NCBI GenBank assembly: GCA_028551475.1
Contig: CM052362.1
Location: 3,480,166 to 3,544,165, forward strand
Length of the DNA: 64,000 nt
Reading direction: 5' to 3'
DNA from: Casuarina equisetifolia
Lineage: Eukaryota; Streptophyta; Magnoliopsida; Fagales; Casuarinaceae
Part shown: positions 35,900-48,720 of the stretch, piece after piece
Layout of the letters: the number at the start of each line of letters is the position of its first letter
Position numbering within the stretch: the stretch's first letter is position 1
Translations under genes and position numbers: made by a program
Notes under the pieces: generated by a model
The model's input: only the letters and a program-made list of their open reading frames with translations
Told to the model about the DNA's origin: nothing
Databases searched by the model: none

Positions 35900-37810
35900 C
35901 TAAAATTAACTTATTATCTCTCTTTTTTTGTAGTTTTCAATGTTAGTACATATTATAAGGAATCCTAGAACTTTCAATATGACGGTTGGCCTTCCAAGAA
36001 GTCCTTTTTGTATACTTCCCTTTCTAGTATTATAGAAACTTATAGTGCAAAGATCCTTGATATTTAACTTCAAGTGCATATAATTCTTCAATTCAAAAAT
36101 GAATCCTTCATTCCCTCCTTTAATAATAATGTTATATACATAAATAAATACAATTAGGTGAGCCTTACCAATTCACCTAATAAATAGAAAATAATCCTGG
36201 CAAGATTGTTGAGAGCCATTATTAATCAAGATCTCTATGAATGATACACTTTATTTCCTTTTCTATGTCAAATAGCCGTGAGAACAATCATGCAAACTTT
36301 AGTTTTTGAATCTCTCTGTAAGAATGCATTTCTTGCATATATCTTATGCAATTTCTAGCAATGCTTGGTCATAAGGATTACTAAACGATGGACACTCACC
36401 ATCTTGCCAACTAGGTACAAATGTGTCTAGAGAGCTACTCCCTTCTCATTGGCCACAAGTAAAGCCTTGTAATGCTTAATGCTCTCATCTACATGATATT
36501 TAATCTTATATATCCATTTATATCTTATGAGTTTGTACCCTATAGATGTAAGATAGTAATTGTCCATCTTTTGATAATCCTTGTAACCAAGCATTATTAG
36601 AAGTTACATCAAACATATGCACATAATGTGTTCTTACAAATGTTTTAAGATAGTCACTACCTACTCATTGGACAAAACCTTTGACCACAAATTGGGTCTT
36701 ATAATCCTTAATACTCTAATTTACATGGTACTTGACCTTATATATTCATTTACATCATATGATTTAATTATAATCCCCTAATCTTTTCACTCATGGCAAT
36801 ACACCATCTAACATCAAGAACTACCTTCTAATAAGTTTTGGACTTAGTATTGGTGGAATGGAGGCAATAAAATGATGATGTTTGAAAAATAGACAATGGT
36901 AAGACAAAATATGGAAAGTAGATGCATAGTAATAGATGAAGGTGATGAGTCCATGCTAGAAAACATAATTTGTTGCCCAAATAGGTAGCTGTGGTTCGCT
37001 CACTTCGAAGTGTGAATGACAAATCAGGCACTGTGGTAGTAGATGGGTCTAGTAAAGGCTCAATGATGATTGATGCATCAATATAGGACCCATGGACTGG
37101 AGAGTCAACTGATACTAGTGATAGAGTCTTAATAGAGTCTTAAGAGCAGACGCATGTGTACCTTGCGGTGGCAGTGATGCATGGTCATACAAATGAATGT
37201 CTGTAAATGAGGACTCAAACTCATCATGAAAAGGTGTTGAAGTGACTCTAGCAAAAGAAAATACATCCTTAAAAATGACAATATCACAACTAACAAAAAA
37301 AACAAAAATGATCTTTGTCAAGATTATAAAGATGATATCCTTTCCATGTGAGAATATATCCTAGAGAACACTCACGATAGCCCTATGCCCAAATTTATCT
37401 CACCATATGAAATTAGTGATATATTATAAATATCCAAAAACCCACAAATGGTCAAATAATGGTGTTTGCTATAACAAAATCTCAAGGGAAGTCTTCCCTT
37501 TAAGAACATGTGAAGGTATGATGAACTCGAGTATGTCACAATAAGCACATACTCGCCACAAAAACAAATTAAGATCTAAAACTAAAATTTTAATATCCAT
37601 ATAACATTAAAAATGTGTTGATGTTTCCTCTTCACCAACCCATTTTGTTGTGAGGTGTATGCATAGGAGCTTTCATACAAAACTCCCTAGGAGACCAAAA
37701 AAGACGTGCACTTGGAACTAAAGAATTCCAAAGCATTATCTATCCCACCACACCTAATCACAGTGTCAAATTGAGTCTTATATACCTTCTGCATAAGTTA
37801 ATTTAAGAAG
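35900..37810 (-). mobile_element. Ty1/copia pol relic
   Basis: Minus-strand remnants, right to left, of integrase (about 37.8-37.6 kb, SQQNGLVKRKHQHIF), the integrase C-terminal region (about 37.5-37.2 kb, KDVFSF), the linker, and reverse transcriptase to about 35.9 kb (VFIYVYNIIIKGGNEGF, IKDLCTISFY). No gag or LTRs were seen. It is heavily decayed, with many breaks, and so older than the element in copy C. It sits between matching flanks of copies C and D. Confidence 0.8.
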
Positions 37811-38510
37811 AAAAAAAAAGTAAATATTTTAACGATTTATATGCTAAAGGGTCTCAATTTGTACAAAATTTTAATTTAGATATTTTATAAATCTCTTAGG
37901 GTAACTAAGTTGTTTTCTTCACTAGGATTTTTTGTTATTCTATTGAATTGGCTTAATAGGAAGTAGGCCCTGCCTAGGAATTAAAGATTTCAAGTCGACG
38001 CTAAGTTCCTGCATACATGTGTGTTTAGAAAAAAATAAAATATTATCCTTTCAATTACTTTCACGGTCAAAGACCAACTTGTAAAATGAACCTAGTCGAA
38101 TTAGAAGAATAATAAATACAGAAAAAAGAGAAGTTCACACCATCGCCTTACCCGCTTTCTAATTTAAAACTCCGTGTGAATTTGAATTGTCAAAACCTCA
38201 AAGCAGTCGACGTGCAATCATTGTCGTTTGTTGGCCAAATAACATTAAAAAATAAATTTATAGGTATAGTGCTCTGCCGTGATGGACACGGCATTTTACT
38301 TAGGTAGATCAAGAGCACTGAAGCGAACCGTCTCACGATGAAGCTCATCAATTTAAGGCCTTGGGAAAAACAATGACAACGTGGTACTTGGTCGAATCAG
38401 GAAGTAACTGAATCCTCGAAAGACCAAACCAGGCTTCAAATCGAAGCTATTTTTGAAAAGGTAACATACCAAAACCTGTTTCTTCTCCTCCGCCCTTCGA
38501 ACCGAACCCT
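37811..38510. other. upstream region of CYSTM copy D
   Basis: No gene. It aligns with 28370-29010 before copy C, including gatggacacggcatt and gacaacgtggtacttggtcg, and represents the shared promoter region. Confidence 0.6.
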
Positions 38511-38514
38511 TACA

Positions 38515-38524
38515 TTTATATAAG
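38515..38524 (+). promoter_or_regulatory. TATA box, CYSTM copy D
   Basis: TTTATATAAG followed by ACGACCAAGAACC, about 85 bases before the start codon. Confidence 0.65.
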
Positions 38525-38605
38525 ACGACCAAGAACCAGAAACCAAGTTCTCTTGAGATATATTTTCACAAGATCTTGTGCTGCAAGCCTTGAAGAGGAG
38601 AAAGA

Positions 38606-39263
38606 ATGAGTTACTACAACCAGCAGCAGCCGCCTGTCGGAGTTCCACCGCCGCAAGGTTGCCGCTTTGCTCTTTCCGGATGTGGAGTTTTGTGTGGTTT
38701 CATGTAATTTGCAGAAGCTGACTCTGGATCTCTGTTTCTTCGTTTCTTGTTTGGTGATTCAGTTTATCCACCGCCGGCACACTCTCCCCAGCAGGGATAT
38801 CCTCTGCCGCAGTACTCCCCTCCCCCCCAGCAGCCTCCCCCCCAGCAACAGCAAAGTAGCCCCGGCTGCTTGGAAGGCTGGTACGTCCCTTCGATCTCTC
38901 TCACTCTCCCTCACTCTCCCTCACTCTCTCTCTTTCCTTTTCTTTCTCTATGAATCGTCAGCCTAGATCCGGGTCGGTCTTGGCTTATCTCCTGGACCAT
39001 CCGGCGGTTGGGGTTTCTTCTCGCCGGATATGATCAGAAGATCAGTCCAGAAATATGTGTATCTTGTGATTCAATCAGGAAATTCGGATCTGGGTATGGG
39101 GGTGCATTCGTTGATTAGTAATTAATCACCTTTGGCTGTTAACTTTGCAGTGATGAAGTACTTTCCAGTACTAACGAGTGGTTAAACTTTCTCATTTGGT
39201 TGTATATTTTCATGCAGTTTGGCTGTTCTGTGCTGTTGCTGCCTCTTGGATGCCTGCATCTGA
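38606..39263 (+). CDS. CYSTM family protein, copy D
   Basis: Exons 38606-38657, 38763-38880 and 39218-39263, with GT/AG borders and phases like the other copies. The product is about 71 residues: MSYYNQQQPPVGVPPPQ, then VYPPPAHSPQQGYPLPQY, SPPPQQPPPQQQQSSPG, CLEGC and the tail LAVLCCCCLLDACI. The first 50 residues are Pro/Gln/Tyr-rich and disordered. The last 15 form the Cys-rich hydrophobic CYSTM segment, expected to insert in a membrane, often the plasma membrane. The last residue is Ile instead of the usual Phe. Both introns are short (about 105 and 337 bp). Intron 2 starts with a CT-rich run (tctctcactctccctcac). It looks intact. Confidence 0.85.
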
Positions 39264-40410
39264 GGAGAAAATTGTAGCAAGAACCGGTGGAGTTTGATTC
39301 ACAACATCGCGTAGAGGATTCGGATACCAAATCTGTTTATAAGATGTTTGATTTACTTTCATTGTCTGTTCTTGACTGTCGATGCTTTTCAATAAGAACT
39401 TCATTGTGTGTGCATATTTGTGGGTTTCACATGACTTTCTCCTCCTTTTGTTGTTTGATTTCACCATGTGAACTGGGCAGATCCATTGCTAAAATGTTTT
39501 TGAAGTATAGGTTAAAAAACGAATTTGGATTTGGAAAATAATTCCTGTGTATTTGGAATTCTTGGAAAGTTTTTAAGTGTTGAGTTGGCACACGAGTAAA
39601 AATTACTGTCACAAAGTTGCATTATTCACATTATTAGTCCTTACTTATTATTTGCTAAGAATAATGAGACAAAAGTTTTATATTATTAAAATTTTATTTG
39701 AAAGTTTTCTTTATAAAATAAAAAGAACTCTAAAATCCACTTTAAAGTAAACATATATCTTCTAAGGTGATGTTAAAACTTAAGTTCAAAAGGTAGTTTC
39801 ACGATTAACAACAAAACATAAAATGATTTTAATAGAATATATACCATTACTTGACACCGAGAAGTATATAAAGGACAATGCGACAAATTTTTATCTTGTC
39901 TAAACCCTATTTAAAAGCTCTCTTACTAAGGAGGGAACATTTATTTACTCTTGAGTTGGTGTTCGAGTATGAATAAAATTTTAATATTTCTTCCCTAATC
40001 TTTTTAAGTTGTTAGTCTATTTTACTTTGTACATACTATAAGTAAAGCCTTTTAAAGAAATGAAATTAGGTTTCCTATTATTTGATTCCTTTCCACCTTC
40101 ATTAATTGGTTGCATTTCAAGCATCATATTTAATTGACATATATATTTGAAAATCACTAGTTACAAAAATCAAAAATAAAATACATAATATATTCTCTAT
40201 GTAAAAGCCTAACACCTACGCTGGTAATTCACAACCGTTAGTATTATTAGGAAGTATGTTTCTTTTTTCAGGCTTGCCTTATTTACCCTTTCAGGTTATT
40301 GTGTCATTATTTACTTGTTTTTGTTAGAACCTCCCACCCACTTGTGCATGGAGGAAAAAAAAGGCCTTCAAAATAGTTATGGATAGCACAAAATTTAGAA
40401 AATTAAATCA
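39264..40410. other. 3' flank of CYSTM copy D
   Basis: Non-coding, aligned with 34684-35895. No gene. Confidence 0.6.
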
Positions 40411-43400
40411 CTCTAAAATTTTTGTATCCGCATCTTTATCATTTACGACAGAGAATCCTCACATGATTAGAAATTAAGGATACTAATCACTTTTATTGTT
40501 TTGCAAAATGGCTTTGACAAATTATCAAAAAAGACCAGCAGGGGAAACCAAAATTCTCAAACTAGAGTTTTAATCTATCATCAATATATGTTAATAACAA
40601 CGCAAAGTCTTCAAGAATGATAACACTAATTGTAATGACAATAGTCATTTCAAAACTGTTGATGTATATAGAATTTTGAGGATGACAATACGTAAACTAC
40701 TAAGTTCAAGTGTGCCACAAAAAAAAAAGAAAAAAAAAAGAAAAAAAAAAGATGATTGATGTTATAAGCATGAATTTTTACTTTATGATATTATGCAAGA
40801 TCAAATATTCAGCATCGTACCATAAGTACATGTATGCATTATGCATGACAAACATGCCTAAATCTTGGTTGCCTCACCAAATATCGATAATGCTATATCT
40901 GCATGTTTGTTGCATAAACTGTCAGACTATTCAATCAACCAAATCTGAATAAAAACTATGACATATATTTGCTATGCTTTTGAGAAGGAATGTTCTTGGG
41001 ATTTTACAAAATAAAATAAAATAAAATAATGTGTTTCTCAAAACAAATGTGCAAAAATTTGCCTTTAATATAAAGCAAAACTGAGCTAATATTTGGACTA
41101 ACACTTTCGGTGAAAAATGCAATCCTTTTGGAGCCTTTTTGCCTGGAGTCAAATGCATAACACATGCTTATATTCGATGGGTGGCTAGATCAACGCTTCA
41201 GTTAGAGAGAAACAAAACTAGGGTTTTTCATGAAGAAAACTTAATTTTAGGTGAGTTTAGGCCTAAATATTTGATTGTTTTGAAGAGAAATTGTCGTGCT
41301 TAGTGCACTGTTATCGTGTAGTTGGATTTGCTTGAAGCACGTGGTTTAGGTAAACTTTTGAGAAAAAGTGTGATCCTCAGTAGAGATTTTGTAATCTACG
41401 AAATTGTGATTAGTAAAAGGTCTTTTTAATTATTTGATCAGAAGAAAGTGGATATAAAAGCCAAGTTGTGCTTTAACCGAACCATTCACAGTTTGTATCA
41501 ACTGTTCTCTTATTGTGTTTATACTATGTAATATTGTAAATAGGCTTTCAGACTCAAACACTTAGCAAACCTAAAGGAGCCTTTAAGAAAAGTGTTTCCA
41601 GAAGAAGAGTCACTATTAAAAGAGAGTTATTACACAACATCTCTACCGATTAACAAATGCCATAACAAGAAATAAACTACTATTACAAGAAAGTGTCGTG
41701 AAACTGGTAATGCTAAATGATACTGATCATCCGTATAAAGTGCTAAAATCTTGGCTATTAGGCTTAATACATTTGATGTACACAAAATGAAAATGTCAAT
41801 CATAATTGAATCAAATGTATTTAAATAAATTGACGAAATATTGTAGTGGAATTCATATGTAATATATAATTTATCCGGTGTCCAGCATATCAGGTATGCC
41901 GTTTCCTTACCTGGCATATCATTTTCAAGTTTATCTTCTTGTCATGGGTCACCCGTTTACATCTGCGATCATTAAATAAATAAATAAACTCTCTTTCCAG
42001 ATCTAGGTGGGACAAGTTAGTGAGCTTGAGCCAATGTCCACGTACATAGCATGCCACATATCTGGTGTTGACACTGTCAGGAAACCAAGTAGCGTTCTCA
42101 TAGGTGCCACCAACAACAGCCGTTTCTACCTCATTGCAAGCATAAGGTTCCTTAAGACAATCCCTACTTCCCATTGAATGTTCAAACTGTTAGAGGGCCT
42201 AAAAGGATGAAATAGATTAATTTCAAATGGATGTAAAAAAGATCCCTAAAAATGAAATAGATAATCTTAAGTTAAAAGATGTCATAAAAGAAGAAGTAAG
42301 CATCACAAAAATTATTTAGAAGAATTGAGAAAAAAATTAAGAATGAAGAAATATATAAAATCCCAAATTTAAAATTTTCTTACATAGTTTAGTGGTAACA
42401 TCACTATAAAGCTATCAAGTGAAGGTAAAATATTTCTCACTTAGTTTGATAAAAGAAAAGTATCCAAAAATTATATACTTTTATATATGCCTAATTCAAA
42501 TATAAATTACAACTTTGTTCATATAAGATATATATACTCTCATTTATAATTGATAAAAGGTTTAGCAACCCTTAAAGCTGCCATAAGAGAAATTTATTCT
42601 AAGCTTATCATAATGTAGTTTGTTTCAATATTAAACTAAATTACTGTATCTAAATCAGTGATTGTAATTTCGAAGACACAGTCTAATTAGGATAAAAACT
42701 GAAGACATAGATAGGGAAAAGCATCCATGAATTGACTACTAGGAATATGAGTATTCTTTTGAATTATTTTGATGTTAAAAAAGAAAAAAGAAAAAGGTCT
42801 TATAAAATGTAGAATAATTTGCTAAATAAAAAACTAATACAAGACATTCTTAAATATAATATTTGCTCTACAAATGTTATGTCATATAAATGCATGTATT
42901 AACGTTATAGAAGTATTCTATTTCCTCCCTTCGTCCAGTGGGCTGATATGTTTGTATTTGGGGTGGCTATTTTCTACTCAAAACCGTCCCTTAAGTGCTG
43001 ACCCGACCCAGACCCGTAACTTCTTCTAAATGTACATTCTAAAGAATTTCTTTCATTCTTCTTCGTCGGGAACATCCCCGAGAAAATTCGAATCTCTAAT
43101 AGAATCTTTATTTAATGGTCGATTCTATGCCTTTTAACTTTTGGACAGGGACGCATTTGTCTAATTTGTCACTACTTACACGGTCCATGAGTTTTGACGA
43201 CGGATTTTTATAAGACGAATGTGATTTTTGTGCTGATAGAGCCCGTTGTTATTCCGTCGCAAGAGCCATATGTATGGAGGTATGGAGGGCGGGCTTTACT
43301 GCACGAGAGTTTAAACTTGTAGTTGTCATGATTATAGGACATATTAATAAATAGTATCTTATTTGTTTACTTTTTAATATATTGGCTTGATATAAAAAAT

Positions 43401-44040
43401 AATTGTTATATCATATTATCAATATCTTAGTTTAATGTCTTTCTTATATTTAAGGATGTTATTCTCCCTTAAAAATTAATTTTTGAAGGATGTAGTGAAC
43501 TTTTTTCACATAATACCACAACTCAAGTTCATGTACATATTATTACTCGTAATTATTATGATTAGATTCATGGACTTTCCCAAGTTCAAAATTGGATAAA
43601 ATATTGATAATAATAATATTTATATATTTGTTTATTTATATATTGGTTTAGTTTCTGCCCTATAATGGGAAAGTATCTTCAACTTTTAACCAGCAATTTC
43701 AATAAAGAAAGTAAGTTTTTCTTCCTGACAATAAAGCCCATTTGATGAAAAATAAGAACACTTGGTTATAAGATTCTGACTAGTATATCCTCCTTTCTCT
43801 GTTTTAGAAGTTATTTGTAAAATGCAAAGAACAAGAAACCCTGAACCAGTGGTTTCCAGTTTTAGCAATTTACCTATGAAGGAAAGGACAAGAAGCAAGA
43901 AAAGAAGTTTTCCTCTAACTATAACTCTAATTATGATGTACGTGACACATTTTGAAATACTAGTTTAATGTGGTTTTAGGAGTTTATAATTATTCTTATC
44001 ACCCTCACATCACAGTTGGCTAATCATTTGACATTAAATT
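40411..44040. other. gene-poor spacer between copies D and E
   Basis: No recognised gene. It contains an A-rich microsatellite (about 40716-40752). 41630-42180 has two minus-strand open frames of unknown nature. 42900-43330 is a more GC-rich stretch (cccgacccagacccg, cttcgtcgggaac). It shows no clear homology with the array. A transposon remnant is possible but I could not place it. Confidence 0.4.
41890..42174 (-). CDS. unrecognised open frame, possible exon
   Basis: 94 codons starting MGSRDCLKEPYACNEVE. Residues 20-60 contain TYENATWFPDSVNTRYVACY and a charged stretch. A good donor sequence (CAG/GTAAGG) occurs about 15 codons before its end. I do not recognise a family. It may be an exon of an unseen gene or part of a decayed transposon. 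There is little support beyond the open frame and non-random composition. Confidence 0.2.
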   Translation of the reverse strand: MGSRDCLKEPYACNEVETAVVGGTYENATWFPDSVNTRYVACYVRGHWLKLTNLSHLDLEREFIYLFNDRRCKRVTHDKKINLKMICQVRKRHT

Positions 44041-45590
44041 GATACTTTTAAACATTTGTATTCAAAATATAAAATTTTTCAGGTAAAGCTTGAATAACAA
44101 AAAAAGATTCTCTAATCCTATAACTAAATTTTGAGTTAATTTTTTAAACCTTATAAATAGTTTTATTGGCTAATGCAACCTTAAACGCAATAAGATATTG
44201 TGTATTTAAAAAAAAAGTGTACAAAAAACGCAATAATTATAGAGTTAGATATTCTTTTATTATTATTATTATTTCAACTTTATTTTAAGAATTTTCTTGT
44301 ACAAAAATCTTGTCTTGCACACATTTTGTATCATTATTAAGTATTAAATTGCATAAAATAAAATAAAATAAATTTAACCTAAAAATTAGTTCAAAATTAA
44401 AGCATTTGATATGATTATGTAAGTCAAAACTTAAAGATAATTTTAAGTAGAATATTCGCCCGGAGATATCCACTCCCACTAAGTGTTCTAGAAACCAAAA
44501 AGCCAACCACCATTATTGGAAGACTTGACTTCAAAACAGAAAATATCCTGGTAAAACAAACAAAATCCACGTGGCCTTGGTGTCCCTGCAAATGCGAAAT
44601 GATGAACCCCGGCACAACTTCCACTAGCGTTTCCCATGACGTGCAACAGCAGTCAACGGCCCACATGATTCGCACCCACGAGACGCCGTGATTCGCCAAC
44701 CACGCCACCAACCGTTCATATTTACCAAAAACCCATAGGCAAGAACTGTGCCACGTGGATCGTCTTGGTAGAAAATGACAGTTTGGAATCCGGAATCTTA
44801 TTTCTAAAGAATGTATATTTTAATAGATGGGGCATCCCAAGGCACCATCATAGAGAAAGTCTTATCTCTCGTGTGAACTTCTCTTTTTCCGTCTTCACAC
44901 CACGTGTTATACGCTTTTTCATTTAAATCTCCTGTGCCTTTTTTTTTTCATGGAAAAATTTTAGCTATAAAAAAAGGACCTATTAATCCTTAAGTTAAAT
45001 CTCCTCTACCCATAAAATATAGTTTTAGGTATAAAGTGATACAAAATACTGTGTAGGTTATACCAAAGTATTTCATGGAATCGGAATAACTAGTATGATT
45101 GGGGCTAATTGTGTAGGTTAAAAATCAGAATAACTAGTATGAAATTGCTTTTAGGCTAGATTTCTTAAATACCTTTTGTCTTCATCAAGAAGCTAACCTT
45201 AAATATTATATTTGCAGGCAGAAAAGAGAAGTATGGAATATTTTAATTGATGTTCCAATGAAACGGTCAAATGCAACGCTACGGAGTTATCTTAACACCA
45301 AATTGATTACTTATTTGGAGCATCTCAAGGCATTATCACGGAAATATCCTATCCTACCCAACCAACTGTGATTAAACCTCCGTGTGAATTTGAATTGTCA
45401 AAACCTTGAACCAATCGATGTGCATCATTGGTGTTTGCTGGCCCAACAACATTAAAAAATAACGTGGTACCTAGTGGAAATCGCGAATTATCTAAAGCAC
45501 AGCAAACCTGTTCTTGAAAGCAGAACGTACCAAAAGAGACCTGCCTTGGTTCTATCTCCACCTAGACCCCAATCTTCTCCTTCGCCCTTC
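44041..45590. other. upstream DNA of CYSTM copy E
   Basis: No gene. 44050-44470 matches 7735-8220 and 18130-18600. 44480-44760 is the block with ACGT-core motifs (gccacgtgg at about 44750). 44810-44930 and 45230-45460 are two successive versions of the promoter-type blocks (ctcgtgtgaacttctc, gaattgtcaaaaccttg), so the promoter region seems partly duplicated here. Confidence 0.55.
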
Positions 45591-45600
45591 AAACCCATAC

Positions 45601-45611
45601 TTTTAAATAAG
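45601..45611 (+). promoter_or_regulatory. TATA box, CYSTM copy E
   Basis: TTTTAAATAAG followed by ACGACAGGAACAAG, about 85 bases before the start codon. Confidence 0.65.
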
Positions 45612-45693
45612 ACGACAGGAACAAGAAAACGCAGGTTCTGTTCAGATATATTGTCTCCAGATATTGTGTTTCAAGCCGTGAGGAGGAGAAAGA

Positions 45694-46331
45694 ATGAGTT
45701 ACTACAACCAGCAGCCACCCGTCGGTGCTCCTCCGCCGCAAGGTTGCCGCTTTGATCTTTCCGGATATGGGGTTTGTGTGGTTTGATGTAATTTGCTGGA
45801 GCTGAGTTTGGATCTCTGTTTCTTGGTTTTCTTGTTTGGTGATTCAGGTTATCCGACGGACGCGTATCCGCCGCCGGGATACCCTGCTCAAGGATATCCG
45901 CCGCCGGGGTACCCTCCCCAGCAGGGCTATCCTCCGCCGCAGTACGCCCCCCAGTACCAACAGCCTCCCCCCCAGCAGCAACAGCAAAGTAACGTCGGCT
46001 GCATGGAAGGCTGGTACGTCCCACTCATCTCTCTTTCTCTCTCTTTCCTTCTCTTTCTTTGTGAATCGTCGACCCAGATCCGGATATCCCGCCTGGTCTC
46101 CGGCGGTTCTCGCCGGATGTTTTGAGAAGATCAGTCCAGAAACCTGTCTACCTTATGATCCAACCAGGAAATCCGGATTTGGGCATCTGGGTGCATTTAT
46201 TGACTCGTAATTGATCACGTTTGGTTGTTAATTTCGCCCTGGTGAGGTACTTTCCAGTACTAATGAGTGGTTAATTTGCGTGCAGTTTGGCTGCTCTGTG
46301 TTGTTGCTGCCTCTTGGAAGCCTGCTTCTGA
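45694..46331 (+). CDS. CYSTM family protein, copy E
   Basis: Exons 45694-45742, 45848-46013 and 46286-46331, GT/AG. Exon 1 is one codon shorter than in the other copies (MSYYNQQPPVGAPPPQ). Exon 2 encodes GYPTDAYPPPGYPAQGYPPP, then GYPPQQGYPPPQYAPQYQQ and a PPPQQQQQSNVGCMEGC end. Exon 3 gives LAALCCCCLLEACF. The full product is about 86 residues and has the canonical GYPPPGYP repeats of plant CYSTM proteins. Unlike A-D, exon 2 starts with GTTATCC (Gly-Tyr-Pro) as in copy F. It looks intact. The array's two most canonical members are E and F. Confidence 0.88.
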
Positions 46332-47020
46332 CGAGAAAATTGCAGCAAGAACCGGTGGAGTTTGATTCCAGATCTGTTCGTCAGATGTTTTGATCTACTC
46401 TCATTGTTTACCTACTTTTATCATCTATCCTTTATTGTTGATGTTTTTCAATAATATGAACTTCCTATGTGTACATCTTTGTCTGTTTCTCTTGAATTCC
46501 TCCGCCATTTTCACTCCCACTAAGTCTTGTAGAACAGAAGAGCCAACAATCATCGTTAAAACACTTGCCTTGAGAAAAAAAAAAAAAAAAAAAAAAAGAA
46601 ATCCAGAAGACTAGCAAAAACTAGGTAGCTTTCGTGTCGCATACGAGAAATGATAACCGACGTGACACGCAACAAGTGGGGACCATGTCGACGTTGCTTG
46701 CCACGTCAACCGCTTCCACTAGCGTTTCGCAAGACCACTACGCCTGTCAACGGGGCCACGTGATTCACAGACGTCGTGATTTGCCAACCACAGCACCTAA
46801 CTTTTGTTATTTGTCCAAACAAAAGAAAAAAAAAACCCATACCTTTTCGAAAACAGTGAAATTTGTGGGATTAATTATTTCCTTGATCTTATACACAAGG
46901 TCTGCGTCACGTGGCCGTCGGACTAAATTCCTCCCTTCGGAACTGCGTTACGAAATTCCTGATTTTAAGTATATTTTTTCTCTCATTCAATGACCGTTTT
47001 GTTTGGTTGCTTTTGTAGAT
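46332..47020. other. spacer after copy E
   Basis: 46332-46500 is CYSTM 3' flank. It then jumps to upstream-type sequence: 46510-46560 resembles 44475-44520, a poly(A) run lies at about 46575-46597, and 46640-46920 is the ACGT-core block (ccacgtcaacc, gccacgtgattcaca, gtcacgtgg). This suggests a deleted gene copy between E and the gypsy relic. Confidence 0.5.
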
Positions 47021-48720
47021 CACTCTATTTCACATCTTAAAGACTTTTTCTTAGTTGATATTGACTTTTTAAGATCTCTATGTATGACCTAAATGATATG
47101 CTAAGTTGGTACTAATGTATTTCATTAACTTTTGTATCCTTTTGCCAAATAAGCCAAATCAATCAATTTATTGAAATCTTTGTATGTCCTTCTTGTTTCT
47201 TAACCAACAATACCAAAGAAGAATAATTATTGTTACTAGCCTTGTGACTCTTTTGAAAGTATGAACATTGATAGAGCTTGAAACCTACTCAATTACTACT
47301 TGCCTTAATCCAAAATGTTATGTTCATATACTCTAGTTGGTGGTAATCCTCTTGACTCTCTAAGTAGCCCATCATACTTTCAATCAATTACTCTATTTCT
47401 ATAATTTTCTAAACTTTGCCTTTGTGATCACTATCTCCATAACTTCCATTTAGGGTCATTAATTAAAAGTTGGAATTGTCTTCCTCTAATCTTGATGTGT
47501 AATAACACTACATTTTGATTTCTTTTTAGTTCCTTATCCATTTGTTGGCCATCCATCACCATAGTTTTCCTAATTCTAATTCCTAGTAACATGACCTCCT
47601 TATCCCTTTTCTTTAAACATCATTTGGAGGACAAAGAAATCCCATAGGATGGGACCAAGGTTGTGCAACCACCAAGCCCTTAAACTACTCTAATCATCTT
47701 AACTCCAACAAATAGAAATCCAACCACAGTTGCAACCCTTGTACAACCAACTTCATCTTTTTATATAACACATCACTTCTTAACTTATTATCTTGAGCCA
47801 CAACTACATCTAAGCTTTTGTATGAATTTGGTATCAACCCCTATTTTCTTGCCAATCTATTTAAAAAATTATATGTATTACCCAAGCCTACCAAGAAATG
47901 GATAAGATTCTCTCCTTCTTCAATTTTCCATTACTTTCATAGTCTTAGGTATTGAAGAGTCATGAAATGCATTGAGAGAAATTTCAAGATCAACATTAAT
48001 AAGTTCTTTAGACTCATGTACTATTGCTCCATTGCCTCTAACCACCACCTCATCATCTAATTCTTGGCCCATATGTATAAACAACTTATTCTTACACATA
48101 TGACCAAGGGTATGTGCCTCAGTTAAACATAAGTTTTTCTCTCTTCTTTCGACAATGTCTTTAGGATTAATTTTTTTGGTTGATTTGGTGATGAAATTAT
48201 CTTTTTTCATGTGGCCACTAAGGCCATGACTCTACTAAATAAACTATTTTCATTCCTTTACTCACCCTTGTCTAGTTTTCAAATGATTTGGCTCTTTCAA
48301 TTGCCTCATTCAATATGTTCATTTTCCTAGCCTGAACCTCTACCTTAAGGCTTCTTTTAACCTATAAAGGAAGCAACCAACCTATAATCTTTTAGTAAGT
48401 GTTTTGCATGCAACGACATTTTAGAGAATCTAACTTAGTAATCATTGATAAAACCTATTTGTTTTAACATAAGAAGATCCACCAAGAAATCTTGATAGGT
48501 AGTTGGTCCATACCTTTAGGTCAACTCCTTGTTGATCAATGACCAAGTCATGGGCTAGTCTCCTAGCTTCCATTGAAGAAGCTCAAACTAGATTTGTACA
48601 TCTCCTTCAAATTGCCATGAAGCTATTCTCACTTTGTCTTCCTCAAGTTTGGGAAATTCCAACCAAACCATGAAAGGCTTTGATTGACCATTATACGACC
48701 CACCCTTACCACTCTTTTGT
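47021..48720. repeat. 1.7-kb tandem repeat, copy 1
   Basis: It starts gatcactctatttcacatc and is repeated about 1,700 bp further on. Homology covers the whole length at roughly 85-90% by eye. It contains gypsy gag and protease remnants. Confidence 0.85.

Noticed and set aside
44424-44711. Minus-strand frame with a membrane-like stretch upstream of copy E
   Set aside because: It covers the repeated ACGT-core block and is not conserved as a frame in the duplicates.
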